Source of the DNA: Streptomyces albus subsp. albus
Lineage (GTDB): Bacteria; Actinomycetota; Actinomycetes; Streptomycetales; Streptomycetaceae
DNA: 64,000 nt
Assembly: GCF_000725885.1 (NCBI RefSeq)
Contig: NZ_JODR01000033.1
Span: 1-64,000 of the forward strand
Direction of reading: 5' to 3'
Made by a program: the position numbers and the translations under genes. A model generated the notes under the pieces. The model saw nothing but the letters and a program-made list of their open reading frames with translations. It ran no database searches and was not told where the DNA came from. Shown here piece by piece: positions 11,163 to 19,299 of the stretch. The first letter of the stretch is position 1, and every line of letters begins with the position of its first letter.

Positions 11163-11822
11163 TCAGGTCACCAGGCCGTGGCGGTAGGCGTAGACGACGG
11201 CCTGGACCCGGTCACGCAGGCCGAGCTTCGTGAGGATGCGGGAGACGAAGGTCTTGACGGTCTCGTGACTGATCACCAGGGTTTCGGCGATCTCGCTGTT
11301 CGAGAGGCCGTCCGCGATGAGGCGCAGGACTTCCAGCTCCCGGGGGGTCAGGGGAATGTCCTGCGTGCTGCCCGCGGCGGGCCGGATGCGGGCGGCGTAC
11401 CGGCCCACGAGCCGGCGGGTCACCGCGGGGTCCAGCAGTGCCGCGCCGATGGCCACGGTCCGGATGCCGTGCAGCAGCCGGTCCGGCGGCGCGTCCTTGA
11501 GCAGGAAACCGCTGGCTCCCGCCCGCAGCGCCTCGTAGACGTACTCGTCCAGGTTGAAGGTCGTCAGCACCAGGATCTTCGCCGGGTGTTCCACCCCGGC
11601 ACCGGCCAGCAGGCGGGTGGCTTCGATGCCGTCGAGCACGGGCATGCGGATGTCCATCACCACGACGTCGGGGCGGAGCCGGCGGGCCAGTTCGACCGCG
11701 GTCCGCCCCTCATCGCATTCGCCTGCCACTTCCAGGTCGGGCTGCGCGTCGATGATCGTCGCCAGTCCGGTGCGGATGAGGGCCTGGTCGTCACAGATCA
11801 GCACCCGGAGCGGTGCGCTCAT
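11163..11822 (-). CDS. NarL/LuxR-type response regulator
   Basis: A 219-residue response regulator. The receiver domain (1-120) has the acidic pair DD at 11-12, the phospho-acceptor Asp57 in VVMDIRMP and the conserved Lys in LLKDAP. A C-terminal LuxR helix-turn-helix follows (LTPRELEVLRLIADGLSNSE, ISHETVKTFVSRIL). Its start overlaps the histidine kinase stop by four bases (ATGA), so the two are translated together as a cognate pair. It is the last gene of the CPBP-kinase-regulator operon and converges on the LAL gene at 11095. Confidence 0.93.
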   Translation of the reverse strand: MSAPLRVLICDDQALIRTGLATIIDAQPDLEVAGECDEGRTAVELARRLRPDVVVMDIRMPVLDGIEATRLLAGAGVEHPAKILVLTTFNLDEYVYEALRAGASGFLLKDAPPDRLLHGIRTVAIGAALLDPAVTRRLVGRYAARIRPAAGSTQDIPLTPRELEVLRLIADGLSNSEIAETLVISHETVKTFVSRILTKLGLRDRVQAVVYAYRHGLVT

Positions 11823-12985
11823 ACCGGGCTCCCCGCGGGTATGCGTGCCCGGACCAGGAAGCCGCCGTCCGGGCGGCGGCCCGCGCTGAAGTCGCCGCCC
11901 AGGACGCCGACCCGTTCGCGCAGGCCCTCAAGTCCTCGACCGCTGCCGCCGGGGGCCGCGTCCCGCGTCCCGGAGCCGTCCGTGCCGACCTCCACGGTGA
12001 TCTCCCGCTCGCCGTGGCGCACCAGGACGGAAGTGCGGCTCCCATGGTCGTGTTTGAGGGCGTTCGTCAATGCTTCCTGGACGACCCGGTAGGCCACGAG
12101 GTCGGCGCTGCCGGTGGCGGCCGGTGGCGTGCCCTCCTCGGTGAACTCCACCGGCTGCCCGGCCCGCCGTGTCTGCTCGACCAGTGTGAGCAGCCGGCCG
12201 ACGGGCGGTGTCCTGTCCTCGCCGCCGTGCCCGGTGCCGTGGTCGGGGTTGAGCAGGTCCAGCAGGTGCCGCAGATCGGTGATGGCCCGCCGGCCGGTGT
12301 CGCTGACGGCGGTGAGGGCCTGGTCGAGGCGGTCGGGCGCGGCGGTCAGGTACCGGGCGGCCTCGGACTGCACCACCATCGCCGTCACATGGTGGGTCAC
12401 GACGTCGTGGAGTTCCCGGGCGATCCGGGCGCGTTCAGCGTTGCGGGCGTCCTCGGCGACGCGGCTGCGGCGTTCCGCCTCCGCGGCGCGGGCGGAGCGC
12501 ATCCATGCGCCGATGCCCCAGGCGAGGACCAGCGCCAGGTAGAACGTCACGAACTCGGCGGCCGGTTTGCCGGGCCCCGACCGGTGGAGTGCGACCGCGA
12601 GGACCACCCACGCCGCCGAGGCCGCGATCACGGTGAGGCGCCGGTAGCGCTCCAGATGGGAACCCGTGCTCAGCAGCGCGATGGGCAGCGCCGTGCCCGC
12701 GACGAGGTGGTAGCCGCGCAGTTGGTCGAGGGCGAAGCCGAGCGACACGAGACCGAGACAGACGAGTGGCCACCGCCGGCGCACGGCGAGGGGCAGGCAC
12801 TGCAGGACGGCCGCCACGCCCGTCAGCGCGTCGGCGGGCCGGTTGGGCAGGCCGCCGATCTCCGTGCCGCTGCCCTGGAACGCCGGGAGGGCAGACGCGA
12901 CCAGGAGCAGCACCCCGAGCGGGAGATCCCGGACCGTGACGTCGAGCCGGTGCCACGATTCCGGAATCCGTCGACGAACGATCAC
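11819..12985 (-). CDS. Sensor histidine kinase (HPK7/NarX-like)
   Basis: A 388-residue membrane kinase. The N-terminal half (about 20-165) has four to five hydrophobic segments with no large outside domain, the intramembrane-sensing style common in actinobacteria. The DHp region carries the phospho-His in RIARELHDVVTHHVTAMVVQ, and the ATPase domain shows VVQEALTNALKH (N box) and GRGLEGLRERV (G box). It phosphorylates the response regulator encoded downstream with a four-base overlap. Upstream it also overlaps the CPBP protease gene, so the three form one tightly coupled unit. The signal is unknown; cell-envelope or peptide stress is a reasonable guess. Confidence 0.93.
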   Translation of the reverse strand: MIVRRRIPESWHRLDVTVRDLPLGVLLLVASALPAFQGSGTEIGGLPNRPADALTGVAAVLQCLPLAVRRRWPLVCLGLVSLGFALDQLRGYHLVAGTALPIALLSTGSHLERYRRLTVIAASAAWVVLAVALHRSGPGKPAAEFVTFYLALVLAWGIGAWMRSARAAEAERRSRVAEDARNAERARIARELHDVVTHHVTAMVVQSEAARYLTAAPDRLDQALTAVSDTGRRAITDLRHLLDLLNPDHGTGHGGEDRTPPVGRLLTLVEQTRRAGQPVEFTEEGTPPAATGSADLVAYRVVQEALTNALKHDHGSRTSVLVRHGEREITVEVGTDGSGTRDAAPGGSGRGLEGLRERVGVLGGDFSAGRRPDGGFLVRARIPAGSPV

Positions 12986-13821
12986 CGGGGAAGTTTATCG
13001 GCGGTCTCGGCGTCGCTCGTACGGCGAGAGCCGAACGGCACGATGTTGCCGCGCCGCCGGGCCAGCCACAGGAACACGAGCGTCAGCAGCGCCCCGAAGC
13101 CCACCGAGTACACGCTTCCCTCGGGTCCGAACGCACCGCCGGTGAGCAGTTCCGGCCCCGATGTGGAGGTGTCCAGCAGTCCCCGGTTGGCTCCGTTGCC
13201 GGAGACCTCGGTGCTGAAGATGCCGGCGGCGGCGAAGTTCCAGCCGAAGTGCACGCCGATGGTCAGCCAGAGGCTGCGGGTGGCGGCGTACGCGGCGGCG
13301 AGCATGAATCCGGCCTCGATGGCGATGGCGAGGCCGCCCCAGAGGGTCGCGTGTTCGTTGAACAGGTGGGAGAGGCCGAAGACGAGGCCGGTCAGGGCCA
13401 GCGCGAGGTAGGTGCCGACGCGCTCCTCGACGATGCGGAAGAGCACACCGCGGTAGACGATCTCCTCCGTCGCGGCGGCGCCGGCCATGAAGCCGGCCAG
13501 GCCCAGCGCGCCGGCCACCGAGCCGAAGCCGTCGATCTCGTAGAAACCGGCCGTGTAGAGGTTGGCGATGACGGCACCGAACATTCCGGCGCCGATCAGG
13601 ATGCCCCAGCCGGTCCTGGCCACGGCCCGTTCCCGTGCCACGTCCGCCGCGGGCCGGTGTTCGGTCCGCCGCACCACCCACCCGTATCCGAGCACCGCGA
13701 GAGCGGCCACGGCAAGACCGAGGACGAAGGTGAGCCAGTCGTTCTCCTTCACCGCGTTGACCGCGTTGCCGCCGATGGCATACATCACCATGACGGCCAG
13801 GAACTGCCAGACGAACCGCAC
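12982..13821 (-). CDS. CPBP-family intramembrane metalloprotease
   Basis: A 279-residue multi-pass membrane protein of the CAAX-prenyl-protease/bacteriocin-processing (CPBP, Abi) family. The catalytic motifs are visible: EEIVYRG, FGLSHLFNEH and HFGWNFAAAG. These are glutamic-type intramembrane proteases. GTG at 13821 was chosen because AAAGGGA precedes it at the right spacing; the longer frame from 13902 adds a non-membrane tail. Its stop overlaps the kinase start (ATGA). Being first in an operon with a two-component system suggests it processes or clears the signal sensed by the kinase, or gives protection against a membrane-active compound. Confidence 0.88.
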   Translation of the reverse strand: MRFVWQFLAVMVMYAIGGNAVNAVKENDWLTFVLGLAVAALAVLGYGWVVRRTEHRPAADVARERAVARTGWGILIGAGMFGAVIANLYTAGFYEIDGFGSVAGALGLAGFMAGAAATEEIVYRGVLFRIVEERVGTYLALALTGLVFGLSHLFNEHATLWGGLAIAIEAGFMLAAAYAATRSLWLTIGVHFGWNFAAAGIFSTEVSGNGANRGLLDTSTSGPELLTGGAFGPEGSVYSVGFGALLTLVFLWLARRRGNIVPFGSRRTSDAETADKLPR

Positions 13822-14045
13822 GGAATCCCTTTCTCCGGGCCCGCCGCCGAGTGCCGCGGGCTGCACCGGGACGCTAGGGATCCGGCAGCCGGAGATCGTC
13901 ACCTCACGGTGGACACCTTTCTGTAGCTCTCACGGGGGACAAGCGTTCCGATGGGTGCCGACGCCTGTTTCCGGGCTGATCCGCGTGCGCGTCGGTCCCC
14001 TCCGACAAGCCCGGTTCCTGTACTCGTTGCCGGGCGCCGGCTGGA

Positions 14046-14258
14046 GTGTGCGGCAAGGGATTTCCGCTTCCGTACCAGGTGCAGGGGGACGGTGTGGCGG
14101 TAGGGTCGGCCGAGGTCTTCTACACGCGTCTGGCAGGCGCCGCCCGCACGGAGCCGGTGCCGGCTGCGGAGGCCCTTCACCACGCGGTTCGCGCCGCGCG
14201 TGCGAGGATGCCGTACGCCCCGGGGCGGTGGGCCTCTTCCGTTCATGTGGGCGCGTGA
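14046..14258 (+). pseudogene. Relic of a CHAT-domain protein C-terminus
   Basis: About 65 residues resemble the end of CHAT (caspase-like) domains in Streptomyces: VAVGSAEVFYTRLAG, then AEALHHAVRAARARMPYAPG, ending WASSVHVGA and a stop. The catalytic His/Cys part is missing and there is no ribosome site. It is most likely the tail of a deleted gene stranded in the 450-base gap between the CPBP operon promoter (13822 on) and the dehydrogenase gene. The rest of the gap shows no gene. Confidence 0.45.
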
Positions 14259-14273
14259 TCCCCGGCGCGCCGG

Positions 14274-15341
14274 TCATTCCGCGGTGATCGCGGCGGCGAT
14301 CTCCCGGCCCAACTCGGTGCAGGTGGCGGTGCCGCCGAGGTCGGGGGTGCGGACCTCGCCCCGGGCGAGGACGCGTTCGAAGGCGTCCACGATCGCGGCG
14401 GCGGCGTCCGCGTGGCCCAGGTGGTCGAGCATCATGGCACCGGCCCAGATCTGGCCGACCGGGTTGGCGATGCCCTGCCCCGCGATGTCGGGGGCAGAGC
14501 CGTGCACGGGCTCGAACAGCGACGGATGGGCCCCGCCCGGGTTGATGTTGCCGCTCGGTGCGACCCCTATGGTGCCGGTGCAGGCCGGGCCCAGGTCGGA
14601 GAGGATGTCACCGAACAGGTTCGAGGCGACGACGACGTCGAACCAGTCGGGGTGCAGCACGAAGTGCGCGCTCAGGATGTCGATGTGGAACTTGTCCACG
14701 CGGACGTCGGGATGTGCGGCCCCGAGCGCGGCGACCCTCTCGTCCCAGTACGGCATCGAGTAGGAGATGCCGTTGGACTTCGTGGCGGAGGTGAGGTGCT
14801 TGCCGCGCCGTTCGGCCAGTTCGTAGGCGTAGCGCACGATGCGGTCGACGCCCGTGCGGGTCATGACGGTCTGCTGGACGACCGCCTCCCGGTCGGTGCC
14901 CTCGAAGATGCGTCCGCCGATGTCGGAGTACTCGCCCTCGGTGTTCTCCCGTACGACGACGAAGTCGATGTCTCCGGGAACGCGTCCGGCCAGCGGCGCC
15001 GGGACGCCGGGCAGCAGGCGCACCGGCCGCAGGCTGACGTACTGGTCGAATCCCCGGCGGAACTGCAGCAGCGAGCCCCACAGTGACACGTGGTCGGGCA
15101 CCGTCTCCGGCCAGCCGACGGCGCCGAAGTAGAGCGCGTCGAAGTCCTTGAGAGTGTCGAACCAGTCGTCGGGGAGCATCTGGCCGTGCTTGCTCCAGTA
15201 GGCGGCCGAGGCGAAGTCGAACTCCTCGAAGGACAGGCCGATGCCGAACAGTTCGGCGGCCCGGCGGACGCAGCGCAGCCCCTCGGGCATCACTTCGGTA
15301 CCGATCCCGTCGCCGGGGATCACGGCGATGGAGTGCGTCAT
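14274..15341 (-). CDS. Tartrate/D-malate-type NAD-dependent dehydrogenase (isopropylmalate dehydrogenase family)
   Basis: A 355-residue beta-decarboxylating dehydrogenase, the usual length of TtuC/DmlA proteins. It opens with HSIAVIPGDGIGTEVMPEG and has VVRENTEGEYSDIGG, the catalytic YAYELAERRGKHLTSATKSN region, and the metal/cofactor part NLFGDILSDLGPACTG followed by APSGNINPGGAHPSLFEPVHG. Family members oxidise tartrate or D-malate with NAD(+), often with decarboxylation. It is second in an operon with the dehalogenase-like hydrolase (gap 95 bases) and divergent from a LysR regulator, which suggests it handles a 2-hydroxy acid made by the hydrolase. Confidence 0.88.
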   Translation of the reverse strand: MTHSIAVIPGDGIGTEVMPEGLRCVRRAAELFGIGLSFEEFDFASAAYWSKHGQMLPDDWFDTLKDFDALYFGAVGWPETVPDHVSLWGSLLQFRRGFDQYVSLRPVRLLPGVPAPLAGRVPGDIDFVVVRENTEGEYSDIGGRIFEGTDREAVVQQTVMTRTGVDRIVRYAYELAERRGKHLTSATKSNGISYSMPYWDERVAALGAAHPDVRVDKFHIDILSAHFVLHPDWFDVVVASNLFGDILSDLGPACTGTIGVAPSGNINPGGAHPSLFEPVHGSAPDIAGQGIANPVGQIWAGAMMLDHLGHADAAAAIVDAFERVLARGEVRTPDLGGTATCTELGREIAAAITAE

Positions 15342-15436
15342 GAGGTCTTCCTCTCTGTGGCGTGGTCGGTCACCGGCCCCCGAACGGCCTGCGAGGCCGT
15401 GCCCCCGGGGCGGGGTCGGATGCGGCTGTGCCGCGG

Positions 15437-16333
15437 TCAGGGGCGGGTGAAGAAGGCGCGCATCTCGCGGAGCACCTCGCCGGGGCTCTCCTCGGGCAGG
15501 TAGTGCCCGCAGTCGAGGGCGCGGCCGGTGACTTCGGTGGCGACGTTCCGCCACAGCGCGAGCGGTGCGAACAGTGCGTCGATGACGCCGTGCCGGGCCC
15601 ACAGGACATGGACCGGCACGGGCGTGGTGCGGCCGGCGAGCCTGTCGGCGCGGTCGTGGTCGAGATCGATGGAGGCCGACGCGCGGTAGTCCTCGCAGGC
15701 GCCCAGCGCACGGTCCGCGCCGCGGAACGCGGCGACGTAGTGGTCGAGGACGTCCGGTGGGAACGGCGCGAGTCCCGCGTGGCGGGAGCCCATGACTCCT
15801 TCCACGTACGCGCGCGGATCCGCGCCGATCAGGTTCTCCGGCATCGGGGCGGGCTGGATGAGGAAGAACCAGTGCCAGTAGGCCGCGGCGAAGTCGCCCG
15901 TGGTGTTCGCGTACATGTCGAGGGTGGGGGCGATGTCGAGCAGCATGGCCCTCTCGACGCGTTCGGCGGCGTCGACGGCCAGCCGGGCGGCGACCCGGCC
16001 GCCACGGTCGTGACCGGCGACAAAGAACCGTTCGTGTCCCAGGAGCGTCATGAGCCGGGCGCAGTCGCGTGCCATCACGCGCTTGCTGTAGGAGGAGTGG
16101 TCCGGGGTGGCGGCGGGACGCTCGGAGTCCCCGTATCCCCGCAGGTCGGGGGCTACCACGAAGTAGTCCTCCGCGAGGCGGGGGGCCACCCGGTGCCACA
16201 TGAGATGCGTCTCGGGGTGGCCGTGCAGCAGCAGGACGGCGGGCCGGTCCGGGTCGCCTCCCGTCCGTCCGCGCAGCCGTACGCCGTTCACGCGCACATC
16301 GAGTGGTGTGAACCCCTCGTAGAACACCGTCAC
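15437..16333 (-). CDS. Fluoroacetate/haloacetate dehalogenase-like alpha/beta hydrolase
   Basis: A 298-residue alpha/beta hydrolase. Family: haloacetate dehalogenases, which displace halide from a 2-haloacid with an Asp nucleophile and release a hydroxy acid. The residues known from fluoroacetate dehalogenase are all present at matching spacing: Asp109 in AGHDRGGR, with Arg110 and Arg113 for the carboxylate, Asp133, the halide pocket His154-Trp155 in AAYWHWFFLIQP, Tyr216 in ACEDYRASA, and His277 in DCGHYLPEESP. Also typical are LLHGHPETHLMWH and PDLRGYGDSERP. The start is GTG 16333 after GGGAGG. It is first in a two-gene operon divergent from a LysR gene. Epoxide hydrolase is the alternative, but the HW pocket argues for dehalogenase. 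Confidence 0.85.
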   Translation of the reverse strand: MTVFYEGFTPLDVRVNGVRLRGRTGGDPDRPAVLLLHGHPETHLMWHRVAPRLAEDYFVVAPDLRGYGDSERPAATPDHSSYSKRVMARDCARLMTLLGHERFFVAGHDRGGRVAARLAVDAAERVERAMLLDIAPTLDMYANTTGDFAAAYWHWFFLIQPAPMPENLIGADPRAYVEGVMGSRHAGLAPFPPDVLDHYVAAFRGADRALGACEDYRASASIDLDHDRADRLAGRTTPVPVHVLWARHGVIDALFAPLALWRNVATEVTGRALDCGHYLPEESPGEVLREMRAFFTRP

Positions 16334-16387
16334 GCCGCCTCCCTCGCCTCGGCCGGATGCCTGCCGATGCTAGGTTTTGGCCGTTCG

Positions 16388-16421
16388 GCAAGGAACAGCT
16401 GATTCCGCAAGGCTTCCTTGC
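16388..16421. promoter_or_regulatory. Inverted repeat in the LysR divergent promoter
   Basis: GCAAGGAA (16388-16395) and TTCCTTGC (16414-16421) are perfect 8-base arms separated by 18 bases, lying in the 111-base gap between the hydrolase start (16333) and the LysR start (16445). Position and symmetry fit a LysR-type operator controlling both directions. The right arm abuts the LysR leader, which would allow autoregulation. Confidence 0.45.
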
Positions 16422-16444
16422 GCTGAGGACAAAGGAGCTGGAGC

Positions 16445-17365
16445 GTGCCGTCGCCGTCTTCCGTCGACGATCTGGAGTTCTTCACGGCGCTCGTCGCGGC
16501 GGGCACCATGACCGAGGCCGCGCGGCACTGGGGAGTGTCCGTCTCGGTCGTCAGCCGCCGGCTGCGTGCGCTCGAACAACGGCTGGGCGTCCGGCTCGCG
16601 AGGCGCGGATCGCGCGCGCTGACGCTCACGCCCGAGGGCGAGCGGTACCGGGCCGGGGGCCTGTCCATCCTCCAGCAGGTGCGCGACCTCGACGCCTCGA
16701 TCGGCAATACGCCCGGGGAGATCTCCGGGCCGGTACGCGTCGTCTCCACGGTCGGGCTGGGCCGCCTGCACATCGCCCCGTTGCTGCGCGAGTTCCAGTC
16801 GCTCCACCGCCGGGTCGAATGCTCCCTGGAGCTGACCAGCCTGCCGCTGTCGGCGGTGCAGCCCGGGTACGACATCGGCATCCATGTCGGCCCGCTGCCG
16901 GACTCGTCCCGCGCCGTGCGGCGTCTGCTCGGCAACCGCCGCGTCGTCGTGGCGTCGCCCGGCTACCTGGCGCGGCACGGCGTGCCGGGTGACGTGCGGG
17001 AACTGCGCGGCCACGACTGTCTGGTGCTGCGGGAGAACGAGGGTGACGTGTCGTGGCGGTTCCTGCTCGACGGCAAGGAGACGGGCGTACCGGTACGGGG
17101 AAAGCTCCTGTGCAACGACGGCATCGCCCTGCTGGACTGGTGCCTCGACGGGGCGGGACTCGCCATGCGTTCGCTGTGGCACGTAGAGCCGTACCTGCGG
17201 CGCGGGGATCTCGTGCATGTGCTGCCGCATGTGCCGACTCCGCAGGCTGATGTGGTGGCGGTCTTCGATGCCGGACCGGGCGTCCCTGCACGCGTCCAGG
17301 TGCTTCTCGACCACTTGCGCGACCGTCTGCCGGAGCGGATCGGGTCCCACAGCCCGGGGCCGTGA
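16445..17365 (+). CDS. LysR-family transcriptional regulator
   Basis: A 306-residue LysR regulator. It has an N-terminal winged helix (DDLEFFTALVAAGTMTEAAR, VSVSVVSRRLRALEQRLGVR) and a periplasmic-binding-like effector domain from about residue 90 (GPVRVVSTVGLGRLHIAPLL). The GTG start has AAGGAG nine bases upstream. It is divergently transcribed from the dehalogenase and dehydrogenase genes, the classic LysR layout, so it probably senses their substrate or product and regulates that operon and itself. Confidence 0.92.
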   Translation: MPSPSSVDDLEFFTALVAAGTMTEAARHWGVSVSVVSRRLRALEQRLGVRLARRGSRALTLTPEGERYRAGGLSILQQVRDLDASIGNTPGEISGPVRVVSTVGLGRLHIAPLLREFQSLHRRVECSLELTSLPLSAVQPGYDIGIHVGPLPDSSRAVRRLLGNRRVVVASPGYLARHGVPGDVRELRGHDCLVLRENEGDVSWRFLLDGKETGVPVRGKLLCNDGIALLDWCLDGAGLAMRSLWHVEPYLRRGDLVHVLPHVPTPQADVVAVFDAGPGVPARVQVLLDHLRDRLPERIGSHSPGP

Positions 17366-17450
17366 CCGGGCCGTCGGCGGGCACCGGCAGCGGGCGGCCG
17401 TCTCCGCGACGACGTGCTCGCCGCGCTTCTCCGCCGCCCTCGGCCTCCGG

Positions 17451-18287
17451 TTATCCGGCGCGGGCGATCACCGTGACGTATCCGAGGGACGCGTCGGCCT
17501 CGGCCAGTTGCCCCAGAAGCAGGGCGATCCTCCGCACGGTGTCGGCTCCGAAGGCGGCGGCCAGCTCCTCCCGGCGGTTCTCGAAGGCGGCCCGGTTCCG
17601 CTGCGCGCTGTACCGTGTGTGCTCGCTGATGTCCGTCACGTCCAGGACGTCGAACCCCACGGCGGCGAGCAGTTCCTCCAGCCGGTTCCGCGTGCTGAGG
17701 TGCACGGACGGCACCTCGCCCATCAGCGTCCCGGCTCCCGGCGCGACCGGAGGCTCGACCATGTCGACCAGGGCCAGCAGTCCTCCTCGCTTCAGGCAGC
17801 GCGCCGCCTCGGCGAACGCCGCCTCCTTCCCGTCGCGTGCGGTGTCGGGCAGGTGGGAGGCGACCTCCAGCATCAGGGCACGGTCGAAGGAGCGGCCGGG
17901 GAAGGGGAGTTGCGCGGCGTCCGCGTGGTGGAAGGAGATCCTGTCACCGGCGGCCGAGCCCGCGGCCAGGCGGCGGCCGGCTGCCACCATGCCGGCGCTC
18001 GCGTCGACAGCTGTCACGGAACACCCTGTCTCCTCGGCCAGCAGCAGCGCGGGCTGGCCGGCACCGCAGCCGATGTCGAGGAGGTGGTGCCCGGACCCCA
18101 GTCCGAGCCGTTGCCCCGCGAGTCTGACGAGGCGGTCGGTGGACTCGGCGATGGTGGCCGGGTCCTCCGCACCGGTGTAGTACCCCGCGTGCATGGCCCG
18201 GGTGCCCCTGAGAGCGGCGAACGCCTCGGCGCCCCTCTCGTAGTAGCGCGCGATGGCCCGTCGTTCGGGTTCGTCCTGGTGTTCCAT
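17451..18287 (-). CDS. Class I SAM-dependent methyltransferase (last gene of the cyclodipeptide cluster)
   Basis: A 278-residue Rossmann methyltransferase of the UbiE/small-molecule type, with motif I LLDIGCGAGQPALLLAEETG, motif II region TAVDASAGMV, DAAQLPFPGRSFDRALMLEV and LKRGGLLALVDMVEPP. It lies 10 bases after the prenyltransferase gene and is probably co-transcribed with it and the cyclodipeptide synthase. It may methylate a ring nitrogen or hydroxyl of the diketopiperazine or its terpenoid part; which one cannot be read from sequence. It converges with the LysR gene across an 85-base gap. Confidence 0.85.
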   Translation of the reverse strand: MEHQDEPERRAIARYYERGAEAFAALRGTRAMHAGYYTGAEDPATIAESTDRLVRLAGQRLGLGSGHHLLDIGCGAGQPALLLAEETGCSVTAVDASAGMVAAGRRLAAGSAAGDRISFHHADAAQLPFPGRSFDRALMLEVASHLPDTARDGKEAAFAEAARCLKRGGLLALVDMVEPPVAPGAGTLMGEVPSVHLSTRNRLEELLAAVGFDVLDVTDISEHTRYSAQRNRAAFENRREELAAAFGADTVRRIALLLGQLAEADASLGYVTVIARAG

Positions 18288-18297
18288 GGGGGTCCCG

Positions 18298-19299
18298 TCA
18301 CCTCGGGGCCGGCCGGGGCCGGCGCCGGCCTCGGGGTGTGCCGAATCGCCGGACGGAGGCGCGGGTGCAGCCGAGGGCGAAGCCGGCGCCCATGCGGCTC
18401 GCCCACGCCAGCCGGGCCGTCCTCCTGGGGGCGAAGAGGTCGTAGCGGGAGCCGACGGTCTTCCGGAGGGTGTGCAGGGTCATGCGCACGTACTGGCGGG
18501 GCAGTTCCCGTGCGACGGGATCGGCCGCACGCCACCAGTCCTCTGCCTCTTCCACATACCGGCGTACGCGCTCGGCCTCGAAGCGCACCAGCTCACGGAC
18601 AGGCTCGGTCGTGCGCCGTTCGCGGACGGCCCGCTCCAGGTCACCGCGCTTCAGCCCGAACGCCTTGAGGTCCTCCAGCGGCAGGCACAGCCGGCCGGCC
18701 GTCAGGTCCTCTTCGAGGTCGCTGAGGTTGTCCGTCAGTTGCAGAGCGAAAATGGCGGCGGCAGCCTGCTCCCTGGCCTCCTCGCCGTTGTGCGCGGCGG
18801 GACCCAGCAGCGCGTTGAGCCACAGAATGTAGGGGACGCCGGTGCCGCGCACGTAGCGCTCCAGGTCGGTGAACGCGGGGTACTCGGAGGCGTGCGCGTC
18901 ACCGGCCATGTTCTCCAGCAGCGTCCGCACCGAGTCGCAGGGCACTTCCCAGACGCGGGTGAAGTGCGCGAAGGCACGGGCGAGCTGTCTGCCGACCGCC
19001 TCTTCCCGGGACGCGGGCGCCGACCCCCACGGGTCAGGGTCCACGCCCTCCAGGAGCGTGAGGACGGCGCGTGAGTAGTCCTGGTAGCGCGTCACCCGGT
19101 CCGCGGCCGGAACATGGGGGTCGTCGATGAGCCTGTCCGCGTGGATGGTGAACGCCTGGACCGCGTCGCAGTACGGACGCCGGTCGGGCGGGAGCAGCAT
19201 CCGGGGCATCAGATAGACCACGGGACCGCACCGGCGCATGAAGTCCTTGCAGGCGATGTAGTCGTCGCGCAAGCCGGCCCGGTCGATGGCGGAGCTCAC
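18298..19299 (-). CDS. Squalene/phytoene-synthase-like prenyltransferase
   Basis: A 333-residue trans-isoprenyl diphosphate synthase (head-to-head family fold). Aspartate-rich motifs are present: FTIHADRLIDD near residue 50 and LQLTDNLSDLEEDL near 190, with RLCLPLEDL following. In clusters with a cyclodipeptide synthase, proteins of this family (drimentine-type) act as indole C3 prenyltransferases on Trp-containing diketopiperazines instead of making phytoene, and that is the likely role here. The start GTG 19299 overlaps the stop of the methyltransferase segment upstream (GTGA), so the two are coupled. No membrane terpene cyclase or carotenoid gene is nearby, which argues against carotenoid synthesis. 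Confidence 0.85.
   Translation of the reverse strand: MSSAIDRAGLRDDYIACKDFMRRCGPVVYLMPRMLLPPDRRPYCDAVQAFTIHADRLIDDPHVPAADRVTRYQDYSRAVLTLLEGVDPDPWGSAPASREEAVGRQLARAFAHFTRVWEVPCDSVRTLLENMAGDAHASEYPAFTDLERYVRGTGVPYILWLNALLGPAAHNGEEAREQAAAAIFALQLTDNLSDLEEDLTAGRLCLPLEDLKAFGLKRGDLERAVRERRTTEPVRELVRFEAERVRRYVEEAEDWWRAADPVARELPRQYVRMTLHTLRKTVGSRYDLFAPRRTARLAWASRMGAGFALGCTRASVRRFGTPRGRRRPRPAPR

Noticed and set aside
18298..19299. Carotenoid phytoene synthase
   Set aside because: No desaturase, cyclase or GGPP synthase nearby; the cyclodipeptide synthase context favours indole prenylation.
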